From the NCBI GenBank assembly GCA_013365325.1, contig JABVXV010000051.1:124001-188000 (forward strand): a stretch of 64,000 nucleotides of DNA, read 5' to 3'. The position numbers and the translations under genes are program-made. The notes under the pieces were generated by a model. That model ran no database searches. It saw only the letters and a program-made list of their open reading frames with translations, and was not told the origin of the DNA. Of this stretch, positions 33,901 through 46,400 are shown in pieces (position 1 is the stretch's first letter; each line of letters begins with the position of its first letter). This DNA is from Dipetalonema caudispina. Lineage: Eukaryota > Nematoda > Chromadorea > Rhabditida > Onchocercidae.

Positions 33901-36900
33901 CTCTCACCTGCACAAATTAGTTTGATGACTACGCTGATCCCTATATATTAGGTTATTTTTTCATTGCTCTAGCATGTGCGCGAAAGTCCGACACATTTCG
34001 GTATCACATAGAAGAAAAAAAGTACTGGAAGGAATATAATTGATTTCAAATTCAGATTGCAAACTAAGTGTGTTACGTTTTATAAGTTGGCGTATTCCAT
34101 TAAAAAGTTACAAAATTAGCAATGGAAGCATGACAAGATGCAGTATTCCTTAAGTCCTGTTTTTTTGATTGAATTAATAATTTCTCGAATTCATCTTTTC
34201 CAGCCAAATGCATCGATTATCATTTTCTGGCGCCAATATTACAGTGCAGCCATCACTGCAGTCTCTCACAACTACGGTAAGGAAATTTCTGGGCATTGTA
34301 TCAATTTGTCAATAATGAAGCCTTTGGAATTCAAGTTGTTTTCTGTGAAAGAGTCGAGGTTACGAAAAGCTTCTCAAAAGTTGGGACTCAATTTCGATTA
34401 ATCGTTTAGTAGAATCTGCAAACCTTTTAATTTATTGAACACTATGCTAAAAAGTTGTCCTTTATAGTAATGTAGAGATAGTATTATCAGTGAGAATTAC
34501 GAAATTTACTTATTCATCAATACACGGCTCTGGATAAGCGTTAATATATATTAGAAATAGCTTTCGCAGATTTCCCTTTTCTCGGACAGATCTTCGTCTT
34601 CTTATGCCGAACATCTTGAGGACAATGACTCATGAGCGTCCTTTAAAAAAGTTTTCTTTTTTTTAGCAATCAACTTCTGCTTCCCAGTTACCTTCCACAT
34701 CGTGGGAACATTTCCAATCTTCATCTATTGTACAAAATAAATCAGGTATGTATATAATGTCTCTTTTTAATTTACCTTTGCGACAAAGTTCTTCATGATC
34801 GATTTCTAAGCTGTCCTCCTCGAGATTACTTCTTTCTTTGTATAATGCTTCGAACTTTGTTGGGATTCATCTAGATTTAATGCAGATGTGCAGCGAACGC
34901 CAAATCATCAATCATCTACATTAGAAAGAGGATGTCAAGGTGCAATTGATAAAAGCCAGATGCAAAACGGAAAAATGCCACCGCCAAGACCGAAACCACC
35001 AAATTTCAAACAGGTTATTCAATCAGAATACAAACCTCGTTCCATAACTTTCTTCCTAACCACAATTATTAGTATTGTTTAAACTGTTAGTGTAATATTA
35101 ATAAGTGAGTAGTTGTATTCAGTTGTTGTTTAACAAATTTTTTACAGACATCGCAGAGTAGTGCTCAGCGGAGCGCAAATTTTGTGGTGGCAAACAATGT
35201 GTCAGATATTTCCACTTCAGATGATACCAACTCACATGCAAATCATTCAACTTCCATACATTCCGCAATATTTGTATCTAGTACTTCTTATAGCCAAGAT
35301 AATTTGGATCCTTTCGAGGTGGATTTTTATGCTTTTACGAAAATTTTTCACTAAAAATCAGGGTATTTATTATATTTCGAAATAACTGTTGTAAACATTA
35401 CTTATAGATTTCGAAGACTGTCAAAGATATTGCTAATAAAGGAGGTTACAGTCAATTGTTCAAAGATCTTTCCACATCTGCTAAAGCTGTATGTATTTAT
35501 CCATTATTTTAACGTTTTAGGACCGTTTTATTGTTGTTAGCTTTGTGCTGTTTTGTATCCTGTTTTTCATGAATAACGCTATCCGATCATTTCATCCAAG
35601 GTTTAGGTGATCGGCAGACATTGAGATCTTGAAAAAAATAAACGAAGACTTGTAAACCAACAAGAAGTAATCTCTCAGTCTTGTTTTTCTCTTATATTCG
35701 TTAATGTTGCCAATCTTTCCAAACGCTTCGCGCTACTTGTTATTGTCTACTAAGAAACTACAAATTTTACTTGTCTAAAAAGTCGTAAAAGTTCTATTTC
35801 ACCACTTTTCCTTGATTTGTTAAATCTTATTTTTATCTCATTTATTCTTTGTAGTGAATTTACCGCTACCATCTTTTCAGGTTTCAGCTAGTTCGCTAAA
35901 CACAACCTGTCAGATGGGAGTGAAGCAATCTTCTAGTACCAATGAACTACCAAGACCATCAACAATGTTTCTTAACAATGAACAATCACTGAACGACAGT
36001 TTTCCTTCACCGTCGTTATCAGGATTAGCGAAATCCCCGCTTGAAATAGGAGTAAAAGCTTTTTCTAAAAAAATGCTATCTTCCTATTCTTTGATAGTAT
36101 GCAAAAAAGTGTTTATTAGATTTCAAAACATCCTTGTAATAACAATTACAATGATGGTTTGAAATCTAATAAACACTTTTTTGCATACTATCAAATCTTT
36201 CTCCTATCTCCTAAAGGTAGAACAGAGTAATGATGGAAATTTTTCCCGTTGGATGTGACGGTGAAATGAAGCCAGGTCATGTTAAACAATTTGTACCTTA
36301 ACAGCAAAAACTGAATTATAGACATGCTATTATTGGCAGCCTGGTCATGCTGAACAGTCTGTACCTCAACGACCTGCTTTGCCATCAACTTATGGAAGTA
36401 CTCCTGCTTTGCTTTATGACTCTCATGGTCAGTTTATCTTTGATTACCGTTACCGAGATCGTAATATCTTGAGACTATTTAGATACTGACTGATTTTAAA
36501 AATTGGATATCAATTTTTACTAGTTATGCGAAGACCAATTATGCTAGTTGTTAAACTATTCTGTTCAATCCATGCGTTCTTCTGATGACTTTTTGGGCCA
36601 GTCGATTCGGGTCATGTCTTACATCACAACACCGCCCTTTAACATTGTCTGTTGCTTCTATCCTCACATCTTAGTTGCTTGGATTGGATTTGGTTATAAT
36701 CAGTTCAAATGCCATTAAAAGAGTGAAAGAAATTCAAAAATTAACAGCATAATCTGTTTGATTGTTTTTTCTACTGTATGGTTTGAATTGTTTAGTTACT
36801 CACACTAATATTTGTCGTTGTTTCTTCTCTTCTGGGAATAAGATTTATTTTAGGTGTTCGATTAAATTTGAGTAAATCAACGGCAAATGGAATATCTCTT

Positions 36901-37953
36901 TCTTCGCGACATGCAAACAACAGTTCTGCTGTGAATTCTTCGAAGCAAAGGAATTCTTTTGTAAGCCTTCGTTCGTAGATGATTGTTCTTTTCACATTTC
37001 ATCAGTAGTTCCATCATCAGATGAAGAGTGATAAAATTTATTCAAACTCGAGTTCACAGCTCACTAGATTGTGATATACATTTTTGCAAAGCTTTCTTGT
37101 TTTTTTTCAAATTCATAATACGAGTAGGAAACTGGGGAAAGAAGGAGATTATTATGACACACTGTGGATCATAGACAGTATGAGGGTTAGTAATAATCAG
37201 GTGAAGTGTGTAGTACTTGCATTTCAACAACAAGTTCCGTTTCAGTTAAGTGATGAAATTTTGGGTATGTTCGATCCATTAGTCACAGAACGAGTAAACC
37301 CTGATTCTCCAAATGTCTCAGCTTCATCGATGCCGAACTCTGATCCTGTTAGCGCGGTTCTAAGAAATGCGGCCTTTGCGGAGTAAGTAAATCCTATTTC
37401 TGAAGAGTTTTTTGTCTCCATATGTCTAAATGGTCAGGACGTTAAATGAGGTTACCATCACTGTGAGAGCGAAAGCCTATAGCCAGAACGAATCTTCAAA
37501 CTGTATTGTCATCCGGATTTGCCAGTCGTGCACTACTGCTGGACGTTTCTAATTATTTCTGCAGCTGCATGATAGATGTAGCATTCGTTCAACTTTAAGA
37601 AAACCTTTGATATACTACGGTTTCTAATTTGATGACTGATTATTATATGCATATATATTGTATATTATAGCAGCACATATTGGCTTCTGAAAAAAACTCA
37701 AAATCCAATGCAGAACTGTTCTATTTAAATCAATTACTGAGCTTAATCTCTATTCAACTTTATTTTTTGCAGTAGACGGAGATGTGCAATAAAGCTACAA
37801 CGGTATAACAATAACATTGAAAAAGCTGTGAATGAATTGAAAATCGAAGAACTGTTATCGATGGGTGTAGCGCAAGATAGAGGTCAAGCAATCAATGCAT
37901 TGCAAGATTGTCGGTGGGATCTTAATGCTGCAGCAGCGGCATTAATATCTTGA
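27920..37953 (+). CDS. sid-3: activated CDC42 kinase (ACK) tyrosine kinase, SID-3-like
   Basis: This is a non-receptor tyrosine kinase. Exons: 27920-28063, 28274-28489, 28941-29165, 29361-29468, 29563-29643, 29933-30027, 30570-30696, 30911-31054, 31262-31362, 31610-31779, 31900-32023, 32137-32203, 32395-32506, 32926-33024, 33442-33566, 33696-33751, 34204-34276, 34667-34745, 34886-35013, 35148-35318, 35408-35488, 35881-36051, 36340-36427, 36854-36960, 37246-37382 and 37773-37953; about 1069 aa. Residues 1-120 are SAM-like. The kinase spans about 121-380 with GEGSFAVV, Lys153, HRD 243-245, DFG 264-266 and WCPPESL. An SH3 (about 381-430) is split over two exons. The CRIB reads [17 protein letters not shown] long Ser/Pro-rich tail with PPPRPKPP ends in a UBA domain ([14 protein letters not shown] to the stop). 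CRIB plus UBA favour the SID-3 rather than the ARK-1 branch of nematode ACKs. C. elegans SID-3 promotes dsRNA import and endocytic trafficking. The exon 12/13 junction is uncertain. Confidence 0.92.
36090..36195. repeat. 106-bp near-perfect palindrome in an ACK intron
   Basis: Arms 36090-36140 and 36145-36195 are reverse complements at 49 of 51 positions around a 4-base loop (AACA). It lies wholly inside the intron 36052-36339, 38 bases after the donor. As RNA it would form a 51-bp hairpin. No target-site duplication or transposon-like terminal motif was recognised. Confidence 0.9.
36269..36303 (+). pseudogene. decayed copy of ACK exon 23 start
   Basis: Bases 36271-36301 match the beginning of the real exon (36340-36370) at 25 of 31 positions, preceded in both by AG. 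In frame it reads Pro-Gly-His, as the exon does, but reaches a TAA after nine codons. All but one of the six differences are transitions. It looks like a remnant of a local tandem duplication. Confidence 0.55.
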
Positions 37954-40900
37954 TATACAACTAATTATAGGACACTGTTGTCTTCAGTAAGGATATTCTT
38001 AGAAGTTTTGAAATGGAATTTAGAGGTTTTTTATATTGTTTTTCTTCGTGTAATCCGAGGTTTATTCATGCAATTCTATGATGTTTTAAGAGCTTTCAGC
38101 AGATGATCATGTGTGTATGATGACAGAACTATGTCAAATATATCTTTTCCAGATCTTCGTGTTTACCATTTTTTAATCCCTCAATATTGCATGTCTTTTG
38201 TTTGTTATGATGCATCGTGTATGTCATCGTTCGTAATCTGATGGATCTTAACTCTTTCATTTTTACTTGTCTAAATTTTGCCTTATTTAAGTTTTAGTAT
38301 GTATATATTAGTTGTCATTATTAGCTAGTAGTTACCTTTAGCACTTAGCATGCGGTAAGACTCTATTCAAGACATCAGTTTAGAGGGGAAGTTGCTTTTG
38401 TTGATTTGTGAAAACCTTTGTAGAAGAAATGACTGAAGGAAAAAAAGATTTATATTAGCTGAAGGTAACTTTCGGGAAGATTCCTATGATATTTCTCTTT
38501 CCTCTATTAATCATTTCTCCTTCTGCATCAGATTTTTTTCCGAAATCGTTTAAAAGCATAATTTGCTTTTTAATTTTCAGTGCTTATTGTACGGTTAGTT
38601 TTTTTGTTCTATAGTTCAAGTAAGCTTTTTACGTGTATTTCTTCCTATTTACTTACATTTATTATTTTTATTACTCACTGCTTTACTACTGTACTAGATA
38701 ACTGTAATAGGCAAATAAGATAAGTTGATTTTTAAGTTGCATATCTCTTGTTATTTCTCTGTCTTTCGTGATAGGTAATTATAGAATTCTGGGTAATGAA
38801 TGAATAGCAGAAGTACGATGAACTGTAGTAATCTATGTTTAAATTTTAGGAAGTTGCAAGTTAAATTTAGATTTCAAAGGTCATCTCTTCCTCCTAATTA
38901 GAGATGCTCAATGGAGAACATTTCAATAAGTTATGCATATTTCATCATACTATAGGGATATGCTTTGTGGGAAGTTATTATTAATTTCACTTTGACGGTT
39001 AGGACAGTGAGCAGTCTGTTGTAGTTCTAAATGTGATCGTGACCGATTATTTAATTATTACAACATGAACTTTCTGAGTATTGCATTTGTAAACTTACTT
39101 AATCTCTTCTCACTGCGTTATTGTTATTGTGTCAAAACAATAACCTTTGACTTCATTACTTTCTCTTTCTTCCTATTTTATTATTATGTTTTATATGTTC
39201 CTTAATTTGTTTGTAGTATATTTGCTCCATTAAGGATGGTTGTTCGATTATTCAGTGCAAAGCATCTTCCGCAGATCCTTCACAGTCTTGGTTGCATAAA
39301 CAAGCTGTCAGATCGTTTTGTTTAAACCACGAGTTAAGCTTCGTTAGTTGACATCTTATGGATTGACCAGTTATAATGTGGCTATTTTTGTCTGCCTGCT
39401 TGAAAATTTCAGTAAAAAAAATTTCGATTGTTGTCAATTCATCTTGCTTTGCTAGTAATTGTAATACCCTGAATTTTTTAAATACTGCTGTCGTAGTGTA
39501 TTAAAGTGTATCGCTGTTCCTACGAATTTTCCATTTTTTCTTTGGCTCGTTTTGAAAAAATTGGAAAGAATGTGATAAAAATATCATAAACCATAATGAT
39601 ACGATCGTGCAACATTTCATTGGGATGGACTTTGCAATTTTTTTCTATGTAAATTCCTTGCTTCTGGAATTTGTGTGGAAATTGCAAAATTGATTGGTGA
39701 GTTTACAAAATATGTCAGAAATCAGAACTGCTTTGGTTAATGGTAAAAAATTTCATGTGATGAATAGTAGATGTAAATGTTCCTGAGTATGCTGAAGCTT
39801 TAGATGTTTCCCGTGGTAGATGTAACAGTAGTTTCCTGGTGGATGTGGGTCTAACGACTCGAAGGGCACCATTGTCAAAACTGTATTTACGACGGGAATA
39901 AGCTTTAATTCCGGTCATTTGGGAAACAGAAATAGATTTTCTGTTCAGCTTACTTACTAATTCTACTTATAAAGAGAGGTCGGCATTTCGAATGAGAACT
40001 TAACTTCCAATAGGTGTTTTATCCAAGTTACGTTTTTATGGAGGAAAGCTAGAGATGTATTTTTTATGAAAACTTTTCGAGGTGATGTTTGTAGGGATCA
40101 CGGTATATGGGGAAAGGTCAAAAATTAGATGGTATGAAATACTATTAACGGTTTATTCAATTATATCATAGGGATATTTCATTACCTAAATATTAAAATG
40201 TGAAAGATAAGCACGATCATCTTTTTTTCTTTGTTTTTTGTCTTAATGAACAACAGATAGAGAAGAACTTTAAGCGCTTTTTTTTTTCCTTTTATCAAAT
40301 TTAATATTTTAGCAGAAGGGGAAAAAAGAGAAGCTGCAGTCGACATCATTGTGAACTCATTTTATTTTAAAGGCTGGTGGTTTCATCGCTTTTTTCTGCA
40401 CTAGTTTACTGGAAATTTGTTTAAATTGATGAGATGAAAAAGAAACATGAAGTGGGAAGAAAGTATTAAGCTGATTTTGTTGTTGTTATTGCTTAATGAT
40501 GCAAATTTACCATATATGCTTATTTAAAGAAAGAAAAATCTTAGAAGCATTATTAAATGTTTAAATAAATATTGATTGGTAAAGAAGAAAAAGAAACGAA
40601 TTTGAATATTACTGGACGAATATTACCAGAAAGGAATTTTTAACATAAGTATTGGATTTCAGTTATTCATTTTATTTCGAAAAATTTGCAACATTATCAA
40701 CTTATAGATAAGCGAATTATCGTTTATGTATTGAAAAACTGTTCAAGCTTTCCTAAATATTTCACTGTTTTTTTTAAATATTAATAATAAAACAAACATA
40801 TGAAACTAAATTCGTTCTTATAAAAGTATTTTCCTTTCTTGCATTTATAAATAGAAAGGAAAAAATCATAAAAAATATACAATGTTATCTCTTAAATTGT

Positions 40901-41410
40901 GACTTTAAACAGATTTTCTTGACAGCACTATTAAATTTCATTTTATAGTATACAAACATCACTTAACCTATTTTCCTTTACTTGCATGTTTATTTATATC
41001 CTTCCTTTTCCATATTACACCTACTTGTTTATTTCAATTTTACATTTATATACTTTTTAATTAGACTTTTATTACAATAATTTTGTTATAATTTTACCGC
41101 ACTAAATCGGCATGCAATTTATTTTACTATATCGGCAACTTTTGTTATTTGCAATTTCAACATGGATAAATCAATTAATCAATCCTTTCATCCCCTTATT
41201 TTATGTAAAAATTATTTCCTTAAACATAATAAACTGGTAATAATTCTCCCAAACATTATATTATTTGGCATTAATTATTATTACTATTATATGGGTATTA
41301 TGGAGAAGGAAAGAAAAAACGAAATAGCGAGAAATGAAATTTCAAAATTTTTTCAGGATATAAACAGCAGCAAAAAGTATAAAATTTGATACCGATAATT
41401 GATAATACCA
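37954..41410. other. intergenic, about 3.5 kb, no gene seen
   Basis: This holds the ACK 3' UTR and the upstream region of the next plus-strand gene. Frames near 39252-39437 and 39715-39918 (minus) show no domain or splice partner. A TTTTTTCAG acceptor ends at 41356, giving the next gene a likely 54-base 5' UTR. Confidence 0.4.
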
Positions 41411-42001
41411 ATGGATCCTGATGTGCAAACACCTCTTGATTCACCGAATACTCCTTCTCCTAGTGATGATAAAGATATCAAGAAAGCGATACCAACATTA
41501 GAATTCCAAACTGTGGGATCAGATGTGATTGGTCAGGTATCTAAGTTTTCTTCCTTATTTTTTTATTTTTTGTACAGTAAATAGAGCTGCTAAAATTCAG
41601 GCTCATTTCCATGCACCATTGAAGTTTTCAATTTCGATAAACGAACGATTTGGAAGAAAAATCCAACGCTGTTTTTTCTGAAAGATTGTCTTAATTGAGC
41701 AATTTTATTCGAATAACTGTTATCCAAGTTGATTATATGTAGAATGATGCCATTTTCGTTTCAAATTTGGACAGTATCGCTTTAAATGATTACTGTTTTA
41801 ACTAAGAAAGGAATGATTTAGTAAATAATATTGCAGGAACAAAAATTAGAAATTCAAGAATGGATAAATTTAACGTTGGATCGTGAATGTACGCCAGTAC
41901 TTTACGTTTACTTTGCCAGTATTGCTATACTTGGCGTTATTACTGTGGGTATCATTGTTATCATTGGTTTACAGTGTAATTGGAATTTTATTGCCGTATA
42001 A
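41411..42001 (+). CDS. small single-pass membrane protein, unknown function
   Basis: Two exons, 41411-41536 and 41837-42001, give 96 aa. Splice signals are good (CAG|GTATCT donor, TATTGCAG acceptor) and the phase is zero. The N-terminal half is hydrophilic and rich in Pro, Ser and Asp (DPDVQTPLDSPNTPSPSDD). It is followed by a charged, helix-prone segment (EQKLEIQEWINLTLDREC) and one hydrophobic segment at about residues 63-86, then a short tail QCNWNFIAV. There is no signal peptide. A TTTTTTCAG acceptor 54 bases upstream fits trans-splicing. I do not recognise the family. The exon-intron structure and clean frames argue for a real gene rather than a chance frame. Confidence 0.6.
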
Positions 42002-42861
42002 CGAAAATTGAAAAAAAAAAAAATTCATATATCATTCCAACATAAGTTTTTGATAAAAATTGGGAATTTTTTCGTGTCAACCACTGCGAAACAATTATTA
42101 TTTTTGGTTGGTGTAAGTAACCTGATTGTTAATGTCACTAAGATAGTTTCGAACATCTGTGCACTATCAGTATACCGTACTTTTACGTTTTACGTGTATG
42201 CATCGTTTCGTATATTTATCCTTACATGTTCCATCATTAACAAAATTGCATAATTTTTCTATACATTATGTTTCTTTTCAATGAATTCTAATATGGTAAA
42301 CTACAAAAAGTAAACATTTGATTAGGATACAATTATTTTTAATAAAAGATCTCAAGTCATCCGGTTTATGTATCTCCTTCTATCATTTTGTCTATTCGCA
42401 TGTTTATCTATATTTTATAATTAACAAGTTCCTAACTTTTTTCAGCTTTACCTCTTAACAAATAACTTTCTGATCTTTGCTGCTTTTATTCAAATGACAT
42501 TGCGATGCAAAAATTGAATAATGTATAAAAAAGGAAAATTATTACTTAAAAAAAAACCAGTAATTATTATTATTATTATTGAATTTATTTCAACGAAAAA
42601 GTATGACAAAATTATCTTTGCAAAGCTGTTTCAGGAAGTTTAAAACTGGATGATTTATGCTAGCTCCTTAAAATACATTTTCATTTAACAGAATAGGTGA
42701 GTTTATTACTACTACGGTCGTTATTATTGCCATTCTTATCAATATTATTATTATCAATATCATTATTGTCATTAATATTATTATTATTATTATTATCAAT
42801 ATCATTATTATCATTAAAATTAATATTATTACTATCATTATTATCATTATTATCATTATTA

Positions 42862-42928
<67 letters not shown>

Positions 42929-42939
42929 CATTATTATTA

Positions 42940-42970
<31 letters not shown>

Positions 42971-43450
42971 CATTACTATTATTACTATTATGGCTCAAGA
43001 AGTAGTCTTTCGATACAAGCTTATAGCGAATACTCTAATACTTTGGCGTAGAAAAATTATAAGATAAGATAGAAAAATATAATAGTTTTGGTGTGAATTC
43101 CAAGTGTCAGCATTACCTGTTTGAAAATTCCATCACTCAAAGTCAACCTATTAACTGATTTTTTGAAATATAATTCTGTGATGATTTAGCAAACGAAAAT
43201 TAAAAGTAAAAAGGATATTTTTAAAATTCCTTGATTTTTTTTAAGAGTGCTACTTCAAGATAATGAACGAGGAAATAGTAAAAGAGAAATGAGAAGGATA
43301 AAGGTTTATATTGTTGAGCAATAAAAAATAAATAAATATTTTTTGTTGATTCAATAATAAATTTTATCTAATTGTTAAAAAAGTTATGACATTATCAATT
43401 TCTCTCTTTTTTTTTTTTATTTGCTTGCCCAAATATTTTCATCCATCTGA
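42002..43450. other. convergent intergenic region with trinucleotide array
   Basis: This lies between the 3' ends of the small membrane protein gene (plus) and the receptor kinase gene (minus). Apart from the ATT array listed separately, I see no gene. The long frames on both strands here are translations of that array. Confidence 0.6.
42719..42992. repeat. (TTA)n trinucleotide array with TCA variants
   Basis: About 270 bases of TTA units are interrupted by TCA and a few others. The central stretch (about 42865-42927) is nearly pure TTA. Confidence 0.95.
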
Positions 43451-46400
43451 TCAATCAATGGAATTTTCATTCGCATTAATCGCTTTTATATATCCATAAT
43501 GTTCGAAGTTATCTTCGAGAATCACTCGTAAAATGGAGCAAATTTCTGTGAAAGTAGGCCGTAAAGATGGTTCATCTCGCCAACACTGAAGCATCAGCGT
43601 ATATCTAAAAAATATTTTTGGTTGGAAAGGAAAAAAGAAGATGAAAAATATATTTGTGATAGAGACATTCAGAGTTGAAAGCTTTTTTCTCCATTTACCA
43701 CAAATGTATAAATGGATTTTGCATTTCTTTCGAATGTAAAAGTGTAAAATTTCCCAGAGATAATAAAATTATTCGTTGATAGAATGAGAGGAAATATTTC
43801 AATATTTGAAGGCATAATAGAGATTGTTAAAGTTCAGCAAAATAGTGTAAAGTTATGGATTGAGAAGATCGTAAATAATTAAATTTTTTTAGCACTGCAG
43901 CATTGGCTGGAAATGCAAAAAAAGTGGTTAACGAATGATAGAGTTTTTGATGTTTTCGAAATTAAATCAGTAATAGTGGACAATATTTCGTATCTTTTGA
44001 ATAATTATTGAAATTTACAATTTTGAGAAATTCCGTCTTTTAGCAAAATTAATTAATTTCGATATGAGAACATATTTCAGCGAATATGTTCTGCTGTTAA
44101 AAATAAAACAGAATAAAATAAAAGGGAAGAAAACAAACATATTAATTGGACAGTACTGAGGTTGACTGAGACGAGCACCTGAATTTAAAAAATCAAGAAT
44201 TTCGGTTGTTTGCAAGAATGCATAAGGTACTTCACCAAATGAAAATACCTCATAAAGTAGCACACCATAAGACCATCTAAAATGAAAAGTTAAGTTCATG
44301 CAAAAAAGCATCAAATTTTGAGGTTAAAGCAGTCGTTTAATTTTATGAATAAAAGAAACGGCTTAGACGAAATTATGCATCATAAAATTGGTAATCTTTA
44401 TTGCTAAAATAATCGTTGGAAGTAAATGATTTATTTTAACTTGTTCAAATTATAGGTTCCATCTTTCTCTAGCAATAATTCCTTATCCAATTTATCAGTG
44501 TAAGAACTAAATGTTATAAAAAATTTTGAATGGCTTTAAATTTATCAGTAAATTAAGGAAATTATATTACATACACATCGGTTTTAACTGAATATTCATA
44601 TGATCGTAATGATTCCGGTGCCATCCATTTTAGTGATAATCTTTCACCGTGACCTGTGTAAATAAACGAATCGGGTAACTTGCACGTAGCAAAATCAGCT
44701 ATCTGTAAAAAGAGGAGAAAAATTTTTTAATTTGTTTAATTAATAAATCTGTAAATTTGATGGAAAACTGCTTAACAACATTTTTTTTCACGTTTCAATG
44801 TTTTAGAATGTGTGGTTCTTGGAGTGATGAAAAAAATCTGTCTTTATCATCTATTTTGATGGCCATGGTTAACAATCACTATGAAACTAATCATTAATAT
44901 GTATGAAATTCACAATAAAACTTAATAAAATGACAATAATGAAAAATAAATTAATGAAGGCGATTAAAATTAAAACTAAAGATGAAAAAAAATAAAGAGA
45001 GGAAAAGTATGAGAGATGCTGATTTAATGTTTTAAGTTGAAATGGAATGTTGGGATTCTGAATCTGTATTGGATTGTTCGATTAATGCTTTTCTACTTTT
45101 CCAAAATATATTTCTTGCAAATTTGTAAAGTTCTATGGAAACAATGTGGACAACAATAAAACTTTACTCAGGGATAATTATAACTATTATTTAAATAATA
45201 GGAATAAATGAAGATAAACAAGTGAGTAAAAAAATAAAGAAAATCAAAACTAAATAAATAAAAATTTATATGTGGTTGTAAGACAAGTTTCTGTAACAAA
45301 TATTCCAACTGAATAAAACAATGATGAAGGTATCAACTACAAACAGCCATTACAGCTACTTCCAAAGTTTAATACATTGTGATTAAATAAGTTATCGAAG
45401 TTAAAATTGGAATGAAAAGAAAAACTGGAAATGATTTGAATCAACACAAATATTATATGTATTAAATATTCCAAGCTGTCGGTATTTCGTACATTTTTGT
45501 GTAAATTTTATTCCACATTTATTATGTGATCTGTTAATATTAGCAGTATTGGTATGTTTACTACCTTATCAAAATGATAATTAACGTAAACGTCTTGATT
45601 ATGTTAATTGAAGAAACCAACCTTGCAAATATTTGCAGCGTTGACAAGTATATTACGAGCAGCTACGTTACGATGTACGCATCCTATGCTGCTCAAATAT
45701 TCCTATAACGTGAAACTGTAACTAGCATAAGCTTTGTACTGCATCAATAATCATTAGTGTTTTTTCTGATAGGTAATTACCATTATATAAAAGAGAAAAG
45801 TAAGAAATGGATAATTTAGGGGAGAAAATATTTTTACTTCCCGAAGCATAGCCGGAGGGTTGTAATTAAAAGTTGAGGATGGAAAAAAATATGTATGCAA
45901 AGAAACTATGGGAGAAGAAAAATTCTAAAAAGAAAAGCAGATGAAAAATGAAATGAAGCAAGACAAATCATTGGCTCTTTTACATTACGAGTCTGAAAAA
46001 TAAAGATAACTTTTGACCAAATGTCCTTTTTCAGGCTTAGTTTTCCAACAGGTGATACATTTGACTGGAAATTCTATACGATAAAAAAAAAAAAGAAATT
46101 TCTTATATAATTTAAACTTACTAATCCATTACTGATTTGCCATGCAAATGATACCAAATCTTTGATTCGTAGTTTTGAATGTTCGTTTGTATGATTCTGA
46201 TAAAAGATTTCTTGTTTTTTTTCCTTTTTTTTTTCATCAAGTAGTTCGTAATAAAATTTCAATGTTATTATTATAAATTATAATTAAATTATTGTTATTG
46301 CTATTATTAAAAATATCGGAAATTACAAATTTTTCATAAATTTTTGGAAAACTTTCAAAACAGTATTTCTTGTGTAAAACTTTCAAAAACAGTAAAATTA

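Noticed and set aside
36191..36388. Minus-strand open frame with an internal repeat
   Set aside because: It is the antisense of an ACK exon and its decayed copy. No splice signals or domain support a gene.
42668..43005. Overlapping open frames of about 100 codons on both strands
   Set aside because: They are poly-Ile, poly-Asn and poly-Leu translations of the TTA array, not genes.
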